Shown: piece after piece, positions 23,122-35,100 of the stretch
Layout: each line of letters starts with the position of its first letter
Numbering within the stretch: the first letter of the stretch is position 1
Assembly (NCBI GenBank): GCA_002897115.2
Contig: BCIH01000002.1
Span: forward strand, 271,591 to 335,590
Origin: Prototheca cutis
Taxonomy: Eukaryota; Chlorophyta; Trebouxiophyceae; Chlorellales; Chlorellaceae
Reading direction: 5' to 3'
DNA: 64,000 nt
Program-made: the position numbers and the translations under genes
Notes under the pieces: generated by a model
Told to the model about the DNA's origin: nothing
Database searches by the model: none
Seen by the model: only the letters and a program-made list of their open reading frames with translations

Positions 23122-23986
23122 TCAGGTGGGCAGAAAGCCGCCATTCCATGGAGCTTCACTGGAATTTCTTCTCTGCAATTCCTGCTTGACAGACTCCAAC
23201 CGCTGTTTGAGCTGCGCAAGCGGGATGAGGCTGCCATTGGCGTCGCGGGTGGGGGCCAGCAGCTCACGCTGGCGCCGGGAGATCTCGGCCCTCAACCACT
23301 CTTCTGTAGCTCCACGCAGGTCTTCCTGGCTTGCACCAGGCTCCGCTGGTGCAGCCCCAGGTCGTGATTGGGGCCACCGTTCGTCATCATCCCACGCATC
23401 CCACCAGTTGTACCCCGTGTCTGCCGGCTCCAGCGCCCCTGGGCGCGCCTGCAACTGTGCCACGAGCACCTCTGCTCCCCGGCACAGGGCCTCGAACGCA
23501 TGCGCAGTAGCTCCAGTCCCAGTCCTGTCTGGGTGCACGAGCTTGGCAAGTGTGCGGAAGCGCCGCCGCACATCTTCGGCGGACGCCGTCTCCCTCGACA
23601 GCTCAAACACCTGGGGTGCAGCCGGTGCGCAGGCAGCGCGGCAAACGCTCTCGTTCCAAGTTCCTTGGTGTGGCAGTCGTTCGTGGTCGTCTAACAAGCA
23701 CAAACCCCTATTGCCAGGAGGATTTGCAGCCCCTTTATTCCACAGGGAAGCCCTTCCCCGCTTCCCCTCCCTGCTAGGCTCTGCATCGGCTGACCTTCCA
23801 CAGGTCGCCGTCGCTGGTGCTGGTGAGCAGCACCAGTGACATGCGCAGCTGGCGTTGGCGTGGCGACGACGGTTCTGAGCATTTCGCCAACAAAGCTTTG
23901 CACTCCTCAAACTGGCCGAGGGCGAGGGCACGCTCCACGGCGTCCAGCCGGTGATCACCATCTGTGGTGGGGGTGCGCAGGTCCAT
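23122..23986 (-). CDS. J-domain (DnaJ-like) protein with helical N-terminus
   Basis: Two exons (23795-23986, 23122-23610) encode 226 residues. The first 64 residues (DAVERALALGQFEECKALLAK) look like a TPR-type helical hairpin. The J-domain starts at about residue 65: VFELSRETASAEDVRRRFRT, then LAKLVHPDRTGTGATAHAFE, with the HPD tripeptide that stimulates Hsp70. After it come GYNWWDAWDDDERWP and a charged region containing RRQRELLAP and LAQLKQRLESVKQELQRR, probably coiled coil. There is no signal peptide, so it is probably cytosolic or nuclear. The partner Hsp70 and the substrate cannot be told from sequence. Confidence 0.8.
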
Positions 23987-24243
23987 GCGGGGTTGCACAG
24001 CACGGATTCTTGGGTGATGATCCCGGCAGGATTAAATTTCTCACAGATTCATGCCACTTCTGATCAAGGCATGCCTCCTTCTTCCAGGCAGAAGGTTTGC
24101 CATTTCAAATCCTGGGGTTTGTTCGCGGGCGCGAAGACAAACGTAATCGGGGCTTGGGGCACCCGCATTCTGGGTGATCGAAGGCCCAGCGCCTGCAGCA
24201 GGCTTCAGTCTTTTCCTTTCCCGTGTGTTCGAGTGTCATCAAG
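23987..24243. promoter_or_regulatory. Divergent promoter, J-domain protein / sterol methyltransferase
   Basis: These 257 bases separate the start codons of the minus-strand J-domain gene and the plus-strand sterol methyltransferase gene, so both promoters are compressed here. No defined box was recognised. Confidence 0.4.
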
Positions 24244-25996
24244 ATGCAGGCGGCATTGTCTGACAGCGCTGCGCGCGCTGTCACCTTTGTGGAGGACAAC
24301 ACCTGCGCGGTGGCGCTGGTGGGTGGCGTGACCGCCCTCGGCGCCGTGGCGTACTGGCAGCGTCGCAAGGCTCGCAAGGGCTACCAGGCTGCTCCGGGCA
24401 CCTTCCAGCTGGGAACCGGCAATGTGGCCCGCGGCGATGTCAAGGGCGCGGTGCGGCGGCCAGTCCTGCATTCAGGGCCTCGTGATCGATCGCTGGGTTG
24501 GCCTATGATCCGAGCCGGGCGGCACAGACCGGGTCCTCTTTTCTTCCCTCGACGCACCCACTCACCAGGTGCCCATGGTTGCGGCCCCCTGCGCAGGTTG
24601 CCAACTACTACGGCGAGTACAACACGCTGGAGCGTGGAGAGGGCGCCGTGGTCAAGGACAGCCAGAAGGTGGCTGCCTTTGTCGACAAGTTCTACTCCCT
24701 GGTAGGCTGTGTGCTGGAATGGGAGGGGATTTNGGGGTTTGTTGGCTTGTATAGGGCGTCACAATGCTGGAGCTTCAGGTGCTCTTGCTCATGTACGGAT
24801 CTCCACTGTGAGTGCAATCCCACCCCTGCCCCAACCCCCGCATTGAACAACTCATAATCACGCCGCCATGTAGGTGACGGACATTTACGAGTGGGGTTGG
24901 GGCCAGAGCTTCCATTTCTCCCCCCTGCTCCCGCGCCACACCTGGGCGGCAGCCGAGGCCGCACACGAGACTCGGATCGGCGCGGTCCTGGGCCTGGCGC
25001 CCGGCAAGCACGCCCTGGACGTCGGCTGCGGCGTCGGCGGGCCCATGCGCACCGTGGCCGCGTCCTCGGGCGCCAAGGTCACGGGCATCACCATCAACGA
25101 GTACCAGGTCAACCGTGCCAAGTATCACAACCGACGGGTAGGGTTGCTNTTGCGTGAGTTTCTCGTTATCTGCCTGTGTCCATGCTGCACATTTGTGCCT
25201 GTGTCTTGTGTCAATTCCACCCAACCCCAGGGCCCACTCGTCGCTTGGCCAATCCACGATCAATTCGCAGTGGGGNCTGTCTGGGCAGTGCTTCCCTGTG
25301 CGTGGCAACTTCCTCGAGATGCCTTTCGAGCCGGCGACGTTTGACGGCGCATACGCGATCGAGGCGACGTGCCACGCTCCCAAGCTGGAGATGGTGTACA
25401 GCGAGATTTTCCGCGTGCTCAAGCCCGGGGCGCGGTTTGTGAGCTACGAGTGGGTGTCCACGCCCTTCTACGATGCAGCCAACCACGACCACGTCAAGAT
25501 CATGGACGAGATCGTCATCGGCAACGGCCTGCCCGACATGCGCACCTGGGCACAGGCCGAGGAAGCCGGCAAGTCCGTTGGCTTCACTCTGGTGGAGTCG
25601 CGCGACCTGGCCTGCGCCCCTGTCGCCCAGACCCCCGCCTGGTGGCGCGACGCCGGCCTCAACACCATTGTCCAGACTGGCGTGCCCGAGGGCTACACCA
25701 TCAACCCCTGGTACGCACGTCTCGGCCGCTCCCGCAAGCTCTTCACCTTCTTCGCTTCTGTCAATGCCGCGCTGGTGTGGGTGGCAGAGAGCCTCCGCAT
25801 CGCGCCAAAGGGCATGGGCGAGATCCACCGCATGCTCATGGACACGGCATTTGCCCTCATCGACGGTGGCGAAGCCGGCATCTTCACGCCCATGCACATG
25901 CTCGTGTTTGAGAAGCCCCTCCCTGCTGCCGCCGTCGAGGAGAAGCCCAAGGCCNTCAAGGCTGTCGCTGCCGAGAAGGAGGAGGACAGCGCCTGA
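24244..25996 (+). CDS. Sterol C-24 methyltransferase (SMT1/ERG6 type)
   Basis: This SAM-dependent enzyme methylates C-24 of a sterol side chain in ergosterol/phytosterol synthesis, usually at the ER. Exons 24244-24450, 24597-24701, 24874-25137 and 25271-25996 give 433 residues. Exon 1 carries one hydrophobic segment (VALVGGVTALGAVAYW) that could anchor it to the membrane. The family motifs are present: YEWGWGQSFHFSP (region I), the SAM-binding ALDVGCGVGGPMR (region II) and YAIEATCHAPKL (region III). The C-terminal part has EWVSTPFYDA and PWWRDAGLN-like residues expected of SMT. Ambiguous bases at 25149 (intron), 25276 and 25954 do not break the frame. The two convergent genes downstream are unrelated. 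Confidence 0.95.
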
Positions 25997-26428
25997 TGAT
26001 GCAGTGTCCCCTGGTGGTGGTGGAATCTCTTAGGGCGATGCAGCGCCACGCGGATTCCCTCCCCCTTCACTTCAAAAAATGGCCAAGCCCAGCTCCAGAG
26101 CTGCAGCAGCATGTCAAAGCTCTTGGGCTCATGACTGGGCCGCATCGTCAGCACGTTTCCTCGCACTAGATGCCCGCATTGATGTGAACCTGTGAACAGA
26201 GTGCCGTAGGGACAACGGGCAGCAGCTCACAGGTGTGCCAAACCCTACGAGCAGTTCCTTCATCAGGGGGCTCCCGCATGGCACAACCAGGTGTAGAAGG
26301 GCAGAGAGGGGGCATTGTCTTAAGCAACAGGAGTCTGAGTGTGCATGCATGCTGAGTGGCACCCAGCTACAAGCACATCCACAGCAGCAACGCAAGTTTC
26401 TCTAGGCCAGTAATTGCTTTATCTTTTC

Positions 26429-26463
<35 letters not shown>

Positions 26464-26583
26464 CAAGGGAGGGCAGCTTATCGTTCGGTTGCAGTTGAAT
26501 GCCGATCGGGAAGGGGCAATGGGTAAGACCCACCACAGTAACACCAGCCGCCTCCCGTTCTGCTTCACAACTTCCTTGCCAGC
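25997..26583. other. Convergent 3' flanks
   Basis: This stretch lies between the stop of the sterol methyltransferase (plus) and the stop of the UEV gene (minus). It contains the GT microsatellite at 26431-26460 and no recognisable gene. Confidence 0.45.
26431..26460 (+). repeat. (GT)15 microsatellite
   Basis: A perfect GT dinucleotide run of 30 bases lies in the intergenic stretch between two convergent genes. Confidence 0.97.
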
Positions 26584-27470
26584 CTAGTGATACGTGGAGC
26601 CCTCCGGCGGCTGGTGTGCCTTGCGGTTGGCAGAGGAGGCCATCTCACGCCGGAGCTCGACGAGCACTGTTTCCATGGTGTAGGAGCGGTCCCACCGGGC
26701 CAGCACCGCAAACACCCGTGGGTCCACCTCGCCCGTTGACCCCACGCACGTCATGTTCACTCGAGTCTCAAACCGGACCTTAGGCGGCTGCAGTTTTTTT
26801 TTGGGGGGGGGGGGGGAAAGGGGGGGCGGTCAGCTCATCGTTGTATCTGTGCGTTTGCATTTAGGACAGGGGGCTGTTGGTGGCAGTTGCCCCAGGCATG
26901 GCATGCACGGCTGAGAAAGGCTGCCTCGGGCGAAAGGTCTTCACGCTCCCCCCATTATGCAACCATTCGTTCCCTCACCCTGTCAGGATATGACTCGTCG
27001 CAGTAGATCTTGAGGGTGTATATCCGACCATCGTGAACCGTCTGTGGCAGGGAAGTGGCAGGAGGAGGGAGGTCAGGGCGCGGCGACAGGCATCCATTGC
27101 TGGCATGTGGGGACTTCACCAGATCAAGGCCTGCCTCCAATAAATACCCTCGTTCCAACGGCTCCATCTCAACGCCGCACCCCTGGAGGGCCGATGATGG
27201 TGCCGGTCCAGCTCCGCATCAGGATGTCGTCGGCCGTGTCCATGCCATAACTGACGGTGCCATCGCCCAGCCCCTTCTCCCCCTTCTCCAGCTCCTCCAG
27301 AAGCCTAAAGTTCCGCGGCACTGCAGGACCACCAGGGAACCGATCAGAAACAGAGGTGATATATGGACTGGAACACGCAATCATCCCGCATCACGCGCCC
27401 AGGGATCTCCGACTCCCACTCTGCCCTGGCGCTCACCGACGACGCTCCCAGGGGGCCCACCGAAAGACAT
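26584..27470 (-). CDS. Ubiquitin-conjugating enzyme variant (UEV1/MMS2 type)
   Basis: This is a catalytically inactive E2-like protein that pairs with Ubc13 to build K63-linked ubiquitin chains in DNA-damage tolerance and signalling. Exons 27437-27470, 27181-27320, 26979-27041 and 26584-26787 give 146 residues, the usual UEV length. Exon 1 encodes [11 protein letters not shown]; then come [52 protein letters not shown] and [14 protein letters not shown]. The active-site Cys and HPN motif of true E2 enzymes are absent, as expected for this family. The last intron ends in a C run followed by an A run and CTGCAG. Confidence 0.95.
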
Positions 27471-27806
27471 GGCTGCCCCGCCCTTGATCCCCGATCAGCC
27501 GCACAACAAAGTACAAATTCCTGGAGGGACGGTCACCGTCCGTCCGATTCAAAAGGCAACGGCGACGGTGGTGGATGGAGGGGCTGCCCAAAGATCAAGA
27601 GTTCCCCTTTGCGTGGCAGGAGGGCGCCGGGTCCCCTTCAAAGCGGAGATTTAACCAGGGGTAGGCGCAGGTGCCCAGTCACGCATGAAGACCCACGCAG
27701 GATCCCTCGGGTGCCAAGTGTTGCTTATAATAATATTTGCCTAACGCAGCCTTGAAACAGCTTGAAGGCATGGAGCTGTGAACTCGGTAGCGCAGGAGTC
27801 GCGAGC
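27471..27806. promoter_or_regulatory. Divergent promoter, UEV / BRF1
   Basis: These 336 bases separate the UEV start (minus) from the BRF1 start (plus). A duplicated or missing exon is not suggested, because both first exons were found on either side. No box was recognised. Confidence 0.4.
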
Positions 27807-30800
27807 ATGGTGTGGTGCAGTGCCTGTAAGGCCGACGTGGAGGCCGAGGCGGAGGATGGAAACGGCTTCTCGTGAGTCCGGGGTGCTTTTTGTGACATAT
27901 AGAGTGCATGCAGGCAGATTAGGACCCGTCTTGAGCGAAGAGAGTGCGCGAGTAGCCGGGTAGTAGAGGAGGGTCCAAGGCAGGCAGGCTGGTTGGCAAG
28001 GAAGTGTGTGCCATTCCCCGTCCATGAATGATCGCCTGACGCCCCTCTCTCCCCCCACGGCACCTCATCCCCCTCCCCCCCAAACAGGTGCTGCCCCCAG
28101 TGCGGTCGGGTGCTGGAGGACACGGCCTTCTCGGCGGACATCACCTTTCAAAAGGATGCCGGCGGCGAGAGCACTGTTCTCGGCCAGTTTGTGAATGAGA
28201 GTGGACAGGCCCGAAGCCTGGGCCGCGTGCACGGCGGGCGAGTCTACTCCAGTCAGACCGACAGCCACGAGCGCGCGCAGGCGCGGGGCAAGTCGGAGAT
28301 TGCGCACCTGGTGGAGGCGCTCAAGATCCGGCCGCGGGAGGAAAGCGTGGAGTCTGCACACCGTCTGTACCGCCTGGCGCTGCAAAGAGGGTTCACACGC
28401 GGCCGCCGAACCAACCAGGTAGCCGCCGCCTGTCTCTACATCCTCTGTCGTCAAGACAACAAGCCCTTCTTGCTGATTGACTTTAGCGAACAGCTCCAGG
28501 TGAGTGTGCTTTGTCGGGGGGGGGGAGAGGGTAACCATGCCAAGCACCTTCATTTCTGCAACCCTAAACTCCCAGCCCCACCCCAAACTACACAGGTGAA
28601 CGTATACTCCCTGGGTGCCGTGTTTCTGCAGCTCGCTAGGCTGCTCCGTCTGGAAGAGCACCCCATGCTGACGAGGTCGGTGCTGATCTCTGGAGTGGTT
28701 TGCCTCATGGTCATGGAGCGATGCCCCGGCCCTGCTTGCAATCGTGAACTCAATTCCTCTGGAAACTATGCGTCACCAGCTCCGAGCCAGCAACCAGCGC
28801 AGGCCACGCATGCCTCAACCCAGCCACCACCACAGCCACACCCACTGAGATCCTCAACACCAACCCCCATGCCCAACAGGCCAATTGACCCGTCGCTCTA
28901 CATCCACCGATTCACGGAGCTGCTGGGCTTCCCGCGTGAGGAGGCCCGCGACGTCAACCAGACAGCGGTCCGGCTCATCGCGTCCATGAAGCGTGACTGG
29001 ATCCAGACGGGCCGCCGGCCCTCGGGCATCTGCGGTGCGGCATTGTACATCGCCACCCATGTCCACGGTGCGCGGCGTGTGTGGGTGGGGCTGCGCCGTT
29101 TTCCTGTCGGTGTAGGAGAGCAGTCCGGGTTACGAGCCGAGAAGCTAGCGAACAAACGACACTGAACTGCCCTCCTGTGGTACACAAAAGGGACGGGTAA
29201 GACAAAGCTGGAGGTGATCCGTGTGGTCAACGTCGGCGAGGCCACATTGACACGGCGGCTGCAAGAGTTTTCGGCGACGGCGGCGGGCGATCTGACGGTG
29301 GCAGGTCTGGACGCACGGCACCTGGAGGCGCAGCNCGAGCGCGATGCGGCCCTGGCACTCCCTGCACCACCGACGAGGGAGGATTATGCGTCGCGAGGGG
29401 ACAATGCATCATCTGGCGGGTGCGAGCATGTCGCCTACGGCCGTCCACCCTTTGCACACGGTCTCTGCCGAGACTGTTACGTCGATTTCTTGGAACGCAC
29501 GGGCGGGCTGGAAGGCGGCGCCAACCCTCCAGCGTTTGCCCGAGCGCGGTTGATGGAGGAGCGCCAAGCTGCCGCCGCTGCAGCGGCTGCCCTGGCGCTG
29601 CCCTCTGCTGATGGGGAAGAGCCTGCCGCTGGGACTGGTGATGATGAGGATGCCGATCTGGCCGCGGACATGGCGGCAGCACTGGAAACCGAGGAGCTCC
29701 GGCCCTTCCGCAGGCTGACTGAAGGGCCCAGCGCTGCTGCTGGGGAAAATGGCAGATGGAGTGGGAGCGGTAGTGGCGAAGGGGATGTTGCATCTCGCAG
29801 GGGTGCTGATTCCCTAGTGGGTGATGATGACAGCGCCGCCGGTACGACGGGGAACGCCAATGAAGAGGTTGCGGGCAATGCCTCTCACGGATCTGCTGCT
29901 GCTGATGCCGGTCAGTCGGCAGGCCTGCCAAGCTCGGCCTCGACAGGCCATGCTCGTCCAGGCCGGCCATCAGCAGAACGCGAGCCTGTGGTGAAGAAGC
30001 CGCGAGCCGTTTTCCAGCGATACAAACCCAGCAAGCGGCGAAAGAGCGAGGCGGGACTTGGAGACTCTCAAGAACCAGCTGGCACGGAGGCCAGAGGTGG
30101 GGCAGAGCCTGCTGGCGTGGAAGAAACAGCTCAGGATCATGGCGATGGGCGTGCTGCATTGGTCGCACGTGGCGGCAGTGCCTCTGAAGAGGACGGCCTG
30201 GCCGAGCCCGGGGGTCTCACGCCGCTCGAAGCGAATTCCGGCGCCATCGTCGCGGTGGCCAATTCCGGCCAGCAGGAGCCCGAGCCCCAGGACGATGCCT
30301 CCGATGAAAATGACGAGGGCAACCTGTCGGACATCCCCGACGATGACATCGAGATGTATCTCGCTGACCAAGCCGAGGTGCGCTACATTGGTGGTGGTGG
30401 TGGGTTGGCCGGGCGGGGGGTAGGATAAGGGGGACAGCAATGGATCCACTGGGCTGCTCTACAAGGTGTGATGGATGATGCATCATCCGAGGTGCCCCCC
30501 TCCCTCCATCGGTCCCCCCAAAACAAAAATCGCTGTTACCACAGGTGGCGTTCAAGGAGGAAATTTGGAACATGATGAACCGCGACTGGCTGGAGCGGCA
30601 GGCGGCCAAGGCCAGCCTTCAGGCCATGCAGGAAAAGGCGGCTGCCGAGCAGCGTGCCGCGCAGGAGGCCGCTGAAGCCGCTGGCCTCGCGTTCAAGCGC
30701 AGCAGGGGCCGGCCGTTGGGGTCCAAGAGCAAGCCGCGGGCGGGAGACGCCCTGCCCCCGGCCGACACGCCTCAAGAGGCAAGTTGTGTGGGATGTAGAA

Positions 30801-31452
30801 GATGTGGTGGTGGTGTGTCGTTTTGAGGGATTTCTTTTGGGAGAATTTGGGGCATTGTACTGGCAGTTTTATTTCTGCTGTGCTGCTGCCATGCCTGCCT
30901 GCATTCCTTGCAAACTCCCCGCTCCATCCTGCCATGCAATCGACCACCCACCACCTGCATTGGACCCCAAAATACTACTGGCTGTTGCAGGCAGCAATGC
31001 GGATGCTGGACAACCGCAAGCTCTCCAGCAAGATCAATTACAATGTCCTGGCAGACTTGTTTGACGACGCGACAGGTGCTGACGGCGGTAATGGTGGTGG
31101 TGGCGTCACACCAGCTGCTGAGGCGTCTGTTGCCTCGCCTGCTGCTGGCAGCAGCGCCGCCTCCCTGGCAACACCCGACGAGCAGTCCCAGGCGCTGTCG
31201 GCGGAACGACAGGGCCGACGGCTGGGCGGTGCGGGTGGAGGCCTGGGTGCCGGGGGTGGACTGGCGGGTCTGGCATCCCTAGGCACAGGCATGCTTTCTT
31301 CGCTGCGGCCCAGCGGGCTCGGTGCGGGGCGGCTGGGCGCTGGCCAACCACTGGGTCTAGGTCTGGGCGGGCTGCAGACCAAGGTCCGCTCAGCCCGCCT
31401 GTCCAGTCTCCGAGGATCTGCCGGATGCCGCGTGCATTTTGCCGATGGCTAG
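27807..31452 (+). CDS. BRF1: TFIIIB subunit BRF1 (TFIIB-related factor)
   Basis: BRF1 recruits RNA polymerase III with TBP and BDP1 in the nucleus. Exons are 27807-27871, 28088-28499, 28596-28675, 28880-29067, 29191-30377, 30545-30778 and 30991-31452 (875 residues). The zinc ribbon is split by intron 1: VWCSACKAD then CCPQCGRVLED. The two cyclin-fold repeats follow (SAHRLYRLALQRGFTRGRRT, VAAACLYILCRQDNKPFLLI; later MKRDWIQTGRRPSGICGAAL and LEVIRVVNVGEATLTRRLQE). The long C-terminal half is acidic and disordered, then FKEEIWNMMNRDWLERQAAK and RMLDNRKLSSKINYNVLADL match the BRF1 homology block that contacts TBP. The intron at 30779-30990 has a GC donor (GAG|GCAAGT); with it the frame and the homology join exactly. 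One ambiguous base lies at 29335. Confidence 0.93.
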
Positions 31453-32118
31453 TAGAAATAATGCTGATGGCTCCAGGGACAAATGGGAGCCCCCCTGCCC
31501 TGTCTCTCGTGGGGGTTCGTCACGCGTGAGGCCGGTCTGTGCGACTCAACGTCCCTCTCTTGTCAAAACTCGTTTTGATTTCATTTGCTGCATTGATCTC
31601 ACGTTGCTTTATGTGATGTTCAGCTTTATTGTACGGAGGACCCCCAACCCCCCCGGCGCACGTGTTGAGCTGCCCAACAGCGGCCCTGCTGCCGCTCGTG
31701 CTGCACCAATGGGAGGAAGGGAGGGAGGGACCTGCTTGCCAAGCTTCCATGTCGAGCGTGGCCATTCGCCGTTTCTTTTCTGACCCTGCTGACCTGACCA
31801 GCCTTGTCATGACTGAGTGCTCGTTTTCAGGGGTCTAAATGCCCGCCAAGGGATCGGGCATTGGGGGTGAGAGTCACAAGATTTCGCGCCAGCACAGTGG
31901 GACACGAATCGTTCAAACAAGCAGCCAAGCAAGCACATCTGTCTATCTATCTCTCGTTCTCAGTTGAGAATCATGATGAGATGGCTACATGCATCGCATG
32001 TCAAGCCGCAACAGTGGATCTCATCCAGAGGGCTCCGGTGCTGTGCAGCCTCCGGGAACGCACTTCCCTAGGACAGTATCACCACTTGATTGCCAGGCTT
32101 TTGACCACCGACAGAAGC
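31453..32118. other. Convergent 3' flanks
   Basis: This is the 3' flank of BRF1 (plus) and of the large ATP-grasp gene (minus). No gene or repeat is seen. Confidence 0.45.
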
Positions 32119-35100
32119 CTAGAAGCCTGAAATGTCGCCATTCTCGCCGATGAATTGCGCCCAGAGGTCCTCGTCGTCCTTGGGTGCAGTTTCCGTGCTC
32201 GCCTCTGGCTCCTCCCAGACCCAGTCATGCGCCGCTGACAACGGTTGCTCCACAAACACAGCGCGGTTGTTATGGTCTTGCGTGCCTGCGGTCTCCATGG
32301 CAGCCTGCTCAAACCTGGCGGGGGAGGCTGCGTAAAGCAATTCACGCAACAGCGCTGCCCTGCCAAGCGGCGGCGGCGTGCCCGGCCTGTCGTCGTCGTT
32401 GTCGCTGCGGCCAACGAGGCGTTGAAGCAGCCCCTCGGGCCCGAGATCCGGCAGCGGGTCAACCCCCGCAACCACCAGCTCTCCCGTGCGGATGTGCACG
32501 TAGGCCGACACCAGCGCCGCTCCCGAAAGACCTAGCGTGGCACCAACGGCCTCCAACCTTGCGCTCGCGAGCTCGAGCACGTCGGGCGGCACCCAGCGCC
32601 GCGGAGGGTTGACGCCCCAGTGCGCTCCACGCACCGTCGGCAGCAGCGCGTCTTCTGGTTCTTGTCCTGACGACGACGGCGTTGTGTCGATATTGTAGCC
32701 TCCAGCTGCAGCCGCATCTCCTCCAGAAGACGACGATGCTGCCACTGCAGCATCTAGCTCGACGAGATCAATGTCCCAACCACCAACGGCCAGCCTTCTG
32801 GCAGCCTGGGCGCCCGCCAGAGTAAAGGCACGCTCCACGCCAGCTGCTGCAGCCGCGCGGAGACGCTCGCCTTCAATCGAAGGCTCCTCAATCTCCAGGA
32901 CGTCCACCCTGGGGCCATAGCACCGCATGCCGCCGGCCGGACCTACCAGCGCAGCCATGGCCGACACCCAACACCCCTCGGAGTCTGGCCAGTGCAGGAA
33001 ATCCTCCAATTTTTTGGGTGCGCTGGAAGCTCGTTGTCGAGCCGATGGATCGTCATCGTCAGGCGCTGCTGTGCCGCTGTTGCCGTTGTTGTTCCTCTCG
33101 CCATCATCTTCCCTGTTGCCAGCATCAGGCTCCTCCTCCCCCATGAGCGGCGGTTCCTGGACCGACGGCGGCGGTACGGTCACCAGCAGCCACTCAAAGT
33201 CCGCAGTCGATGCCCAGCGGGGGTGAACAGCGGTTCTACCACTGTCGCCAATGCCCGCTGTGCTCTTATCATCAGCAAGCGCCGCCGGCACCTCAGCCTT
33301 GCGGACGCGACGTCTCACGAGGAGAAAGCTGTCCAGGTTGATGGCCGGCTGGATCAGCAGGTCCTGGGGCGGCGGCAGGCACAGCGCCACGCCCTCGCCA
33401 CTGTCGGTGCTGAGCTCCCCCGGCGCCAGTGCAGGCAGGCGGCGCTGGATAGCCGCTGCTAGCGCGATGGCATCCTCGGGCGCCACGATACGCACGACAC
33501 CAGGGTTGCCTTCGTCCCCCGGACCCTGTGCAGGGCCCACGATCAGCGTCGAACCCTCCTCCGCACCCAGCTCCTCCCGTCGGGCATCCAGCCAGCTCTC
33601 AGCAAGCTTGGGGCCCCGGGCCATGGTTGCCACAAACTCCTCCGTGGGAATGGTCCGCCACGGCAGTGTTGACACGCCTTCCATCTCAACATCCCGAATC
33701 TGCAGGTTTTCCATTGTTGTGACTTGTGATTCGGGGATTTGGCTTTGTCTTGTTTGTGAGTGGGTCGGTGGGCGGGGGTGCCCGAAAGCAGTCAATCAAT
33801 ATTGCTGCACCCCTGGTCCACCTCACAAACCACCACTGTACCCGCTCCAACGTCTCGGCCCTCGAGTCAGCAGCAGCCATGGTGGCCGAGGAAGAAAGCG
33901 TGAATGGCACCCTGGCACGCTCCATCCAGGCCTGCACCGGCCCCGCGGCTACCGGATCGGGCTCCAGCGCCAGCACCACGGTGGCCTCGGCCTGCCGTGC
34001 TGCCGCCAGCCATACTGCAAAGGAATGCGGCACCGGCGCTGGCGGCAGCGGGGCCAATGCCACACCCTCTGGCGTTGGGAATGCGGCACTGTGAGCCCTG
34101 CTGTCGCAGCAACAGCTGCCCCAGGGTGAGCTGCCGCTCGGCCAGTATTGGTACTGTCGGCCAGAGGCACGGTCGACCAGGCTGTGTGGCACCGCGCCAG
34201 GATCCGTCGGCCGGACACCTAATGCAGGGAAAGACAACTTGTGGCCGTCGACTGCGCCGTCCAAAAGTCCAGCCTGTGCTAGCTCATGCGCTACACAGAC
34301 GCACTGCACGGGGGCGCCGCTGCCCCCGCTCGCAATCTCTTCCTGGCAGCGCTTGCGGGCCCCGGCCGCGTGCCAGGCTGCCAGACTCTGGCACGCCAGC
34401 AGAAGGTCGTTTGGCGTGGGCGCAAGCACGTTTGTCCCCGTCAGCTCCCACACCACACGACGGTCGGGTCCGGCAGACCGCGCCTGGTTGCCCGGCGCCT
34501 CCAGGCGACTCAAGTGCAGGCCTGGGCTCTGGGCTAAAAGTTCTTCGTCGTCGGCTCCCAGTTTCAGCATTTCCAGCCGCCGAGCGAGCAGGGTCTCGCG
34601 CCGTGCATCCTCCGCTTTGCCGCCCATCGCCGGCTCCAGCAAGAAAGCGCGCACANCCCCCCCGTGCTGATCATCGCCACCTCGGTGCTGCTCCTGGTGC
34701 AACAGCGCTACGAACTCCAGTGCTGTCGTTACCGATGATCCAGGGGCGCGGTCGCCAGAGTTGATCGACCGCGGGCCCTGGCCGCCGCCAAACAGCAGCC
34801 AGATGGGCTTGGGCGGCGGCGGGAGTGCTTCTTCTTCGTCATCAGCGTCTCCATCGTCATCCCAGCCCGAGAGGGCGCCGTGCCGCCTGGCATCCGCCAG
34901 CGCCGCTGCCTCCGTAACCACATCGCCCTCCTGTAACCAGTAAGGGTCATCGCCCCAGATGCGCTGCCTTTCCTCCTGCCCACGCACATCAAAGTCGCAC
35001 GATGGTGGTGGTGGGTTTGAGCCCTCCGCAGTACCCTCACCCTGGCTGCTTCCATTGTCCCCAGCAGCATTTTTCTGGCCATCCAGGTAGGCAATGAACG

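Noticed and set aside
26787..26815. T/G homopolymer tract as a possible terminator
   Set aside because: On the coding strand it is the C-run plus A-run just before a 3' splice site of the UEV gene, so it is intronic.
33251..34129. A 292-codon plus-strand open frame
   Set aside because: It is antisense to exons of the ATP-grasp protein and shows no family motif.
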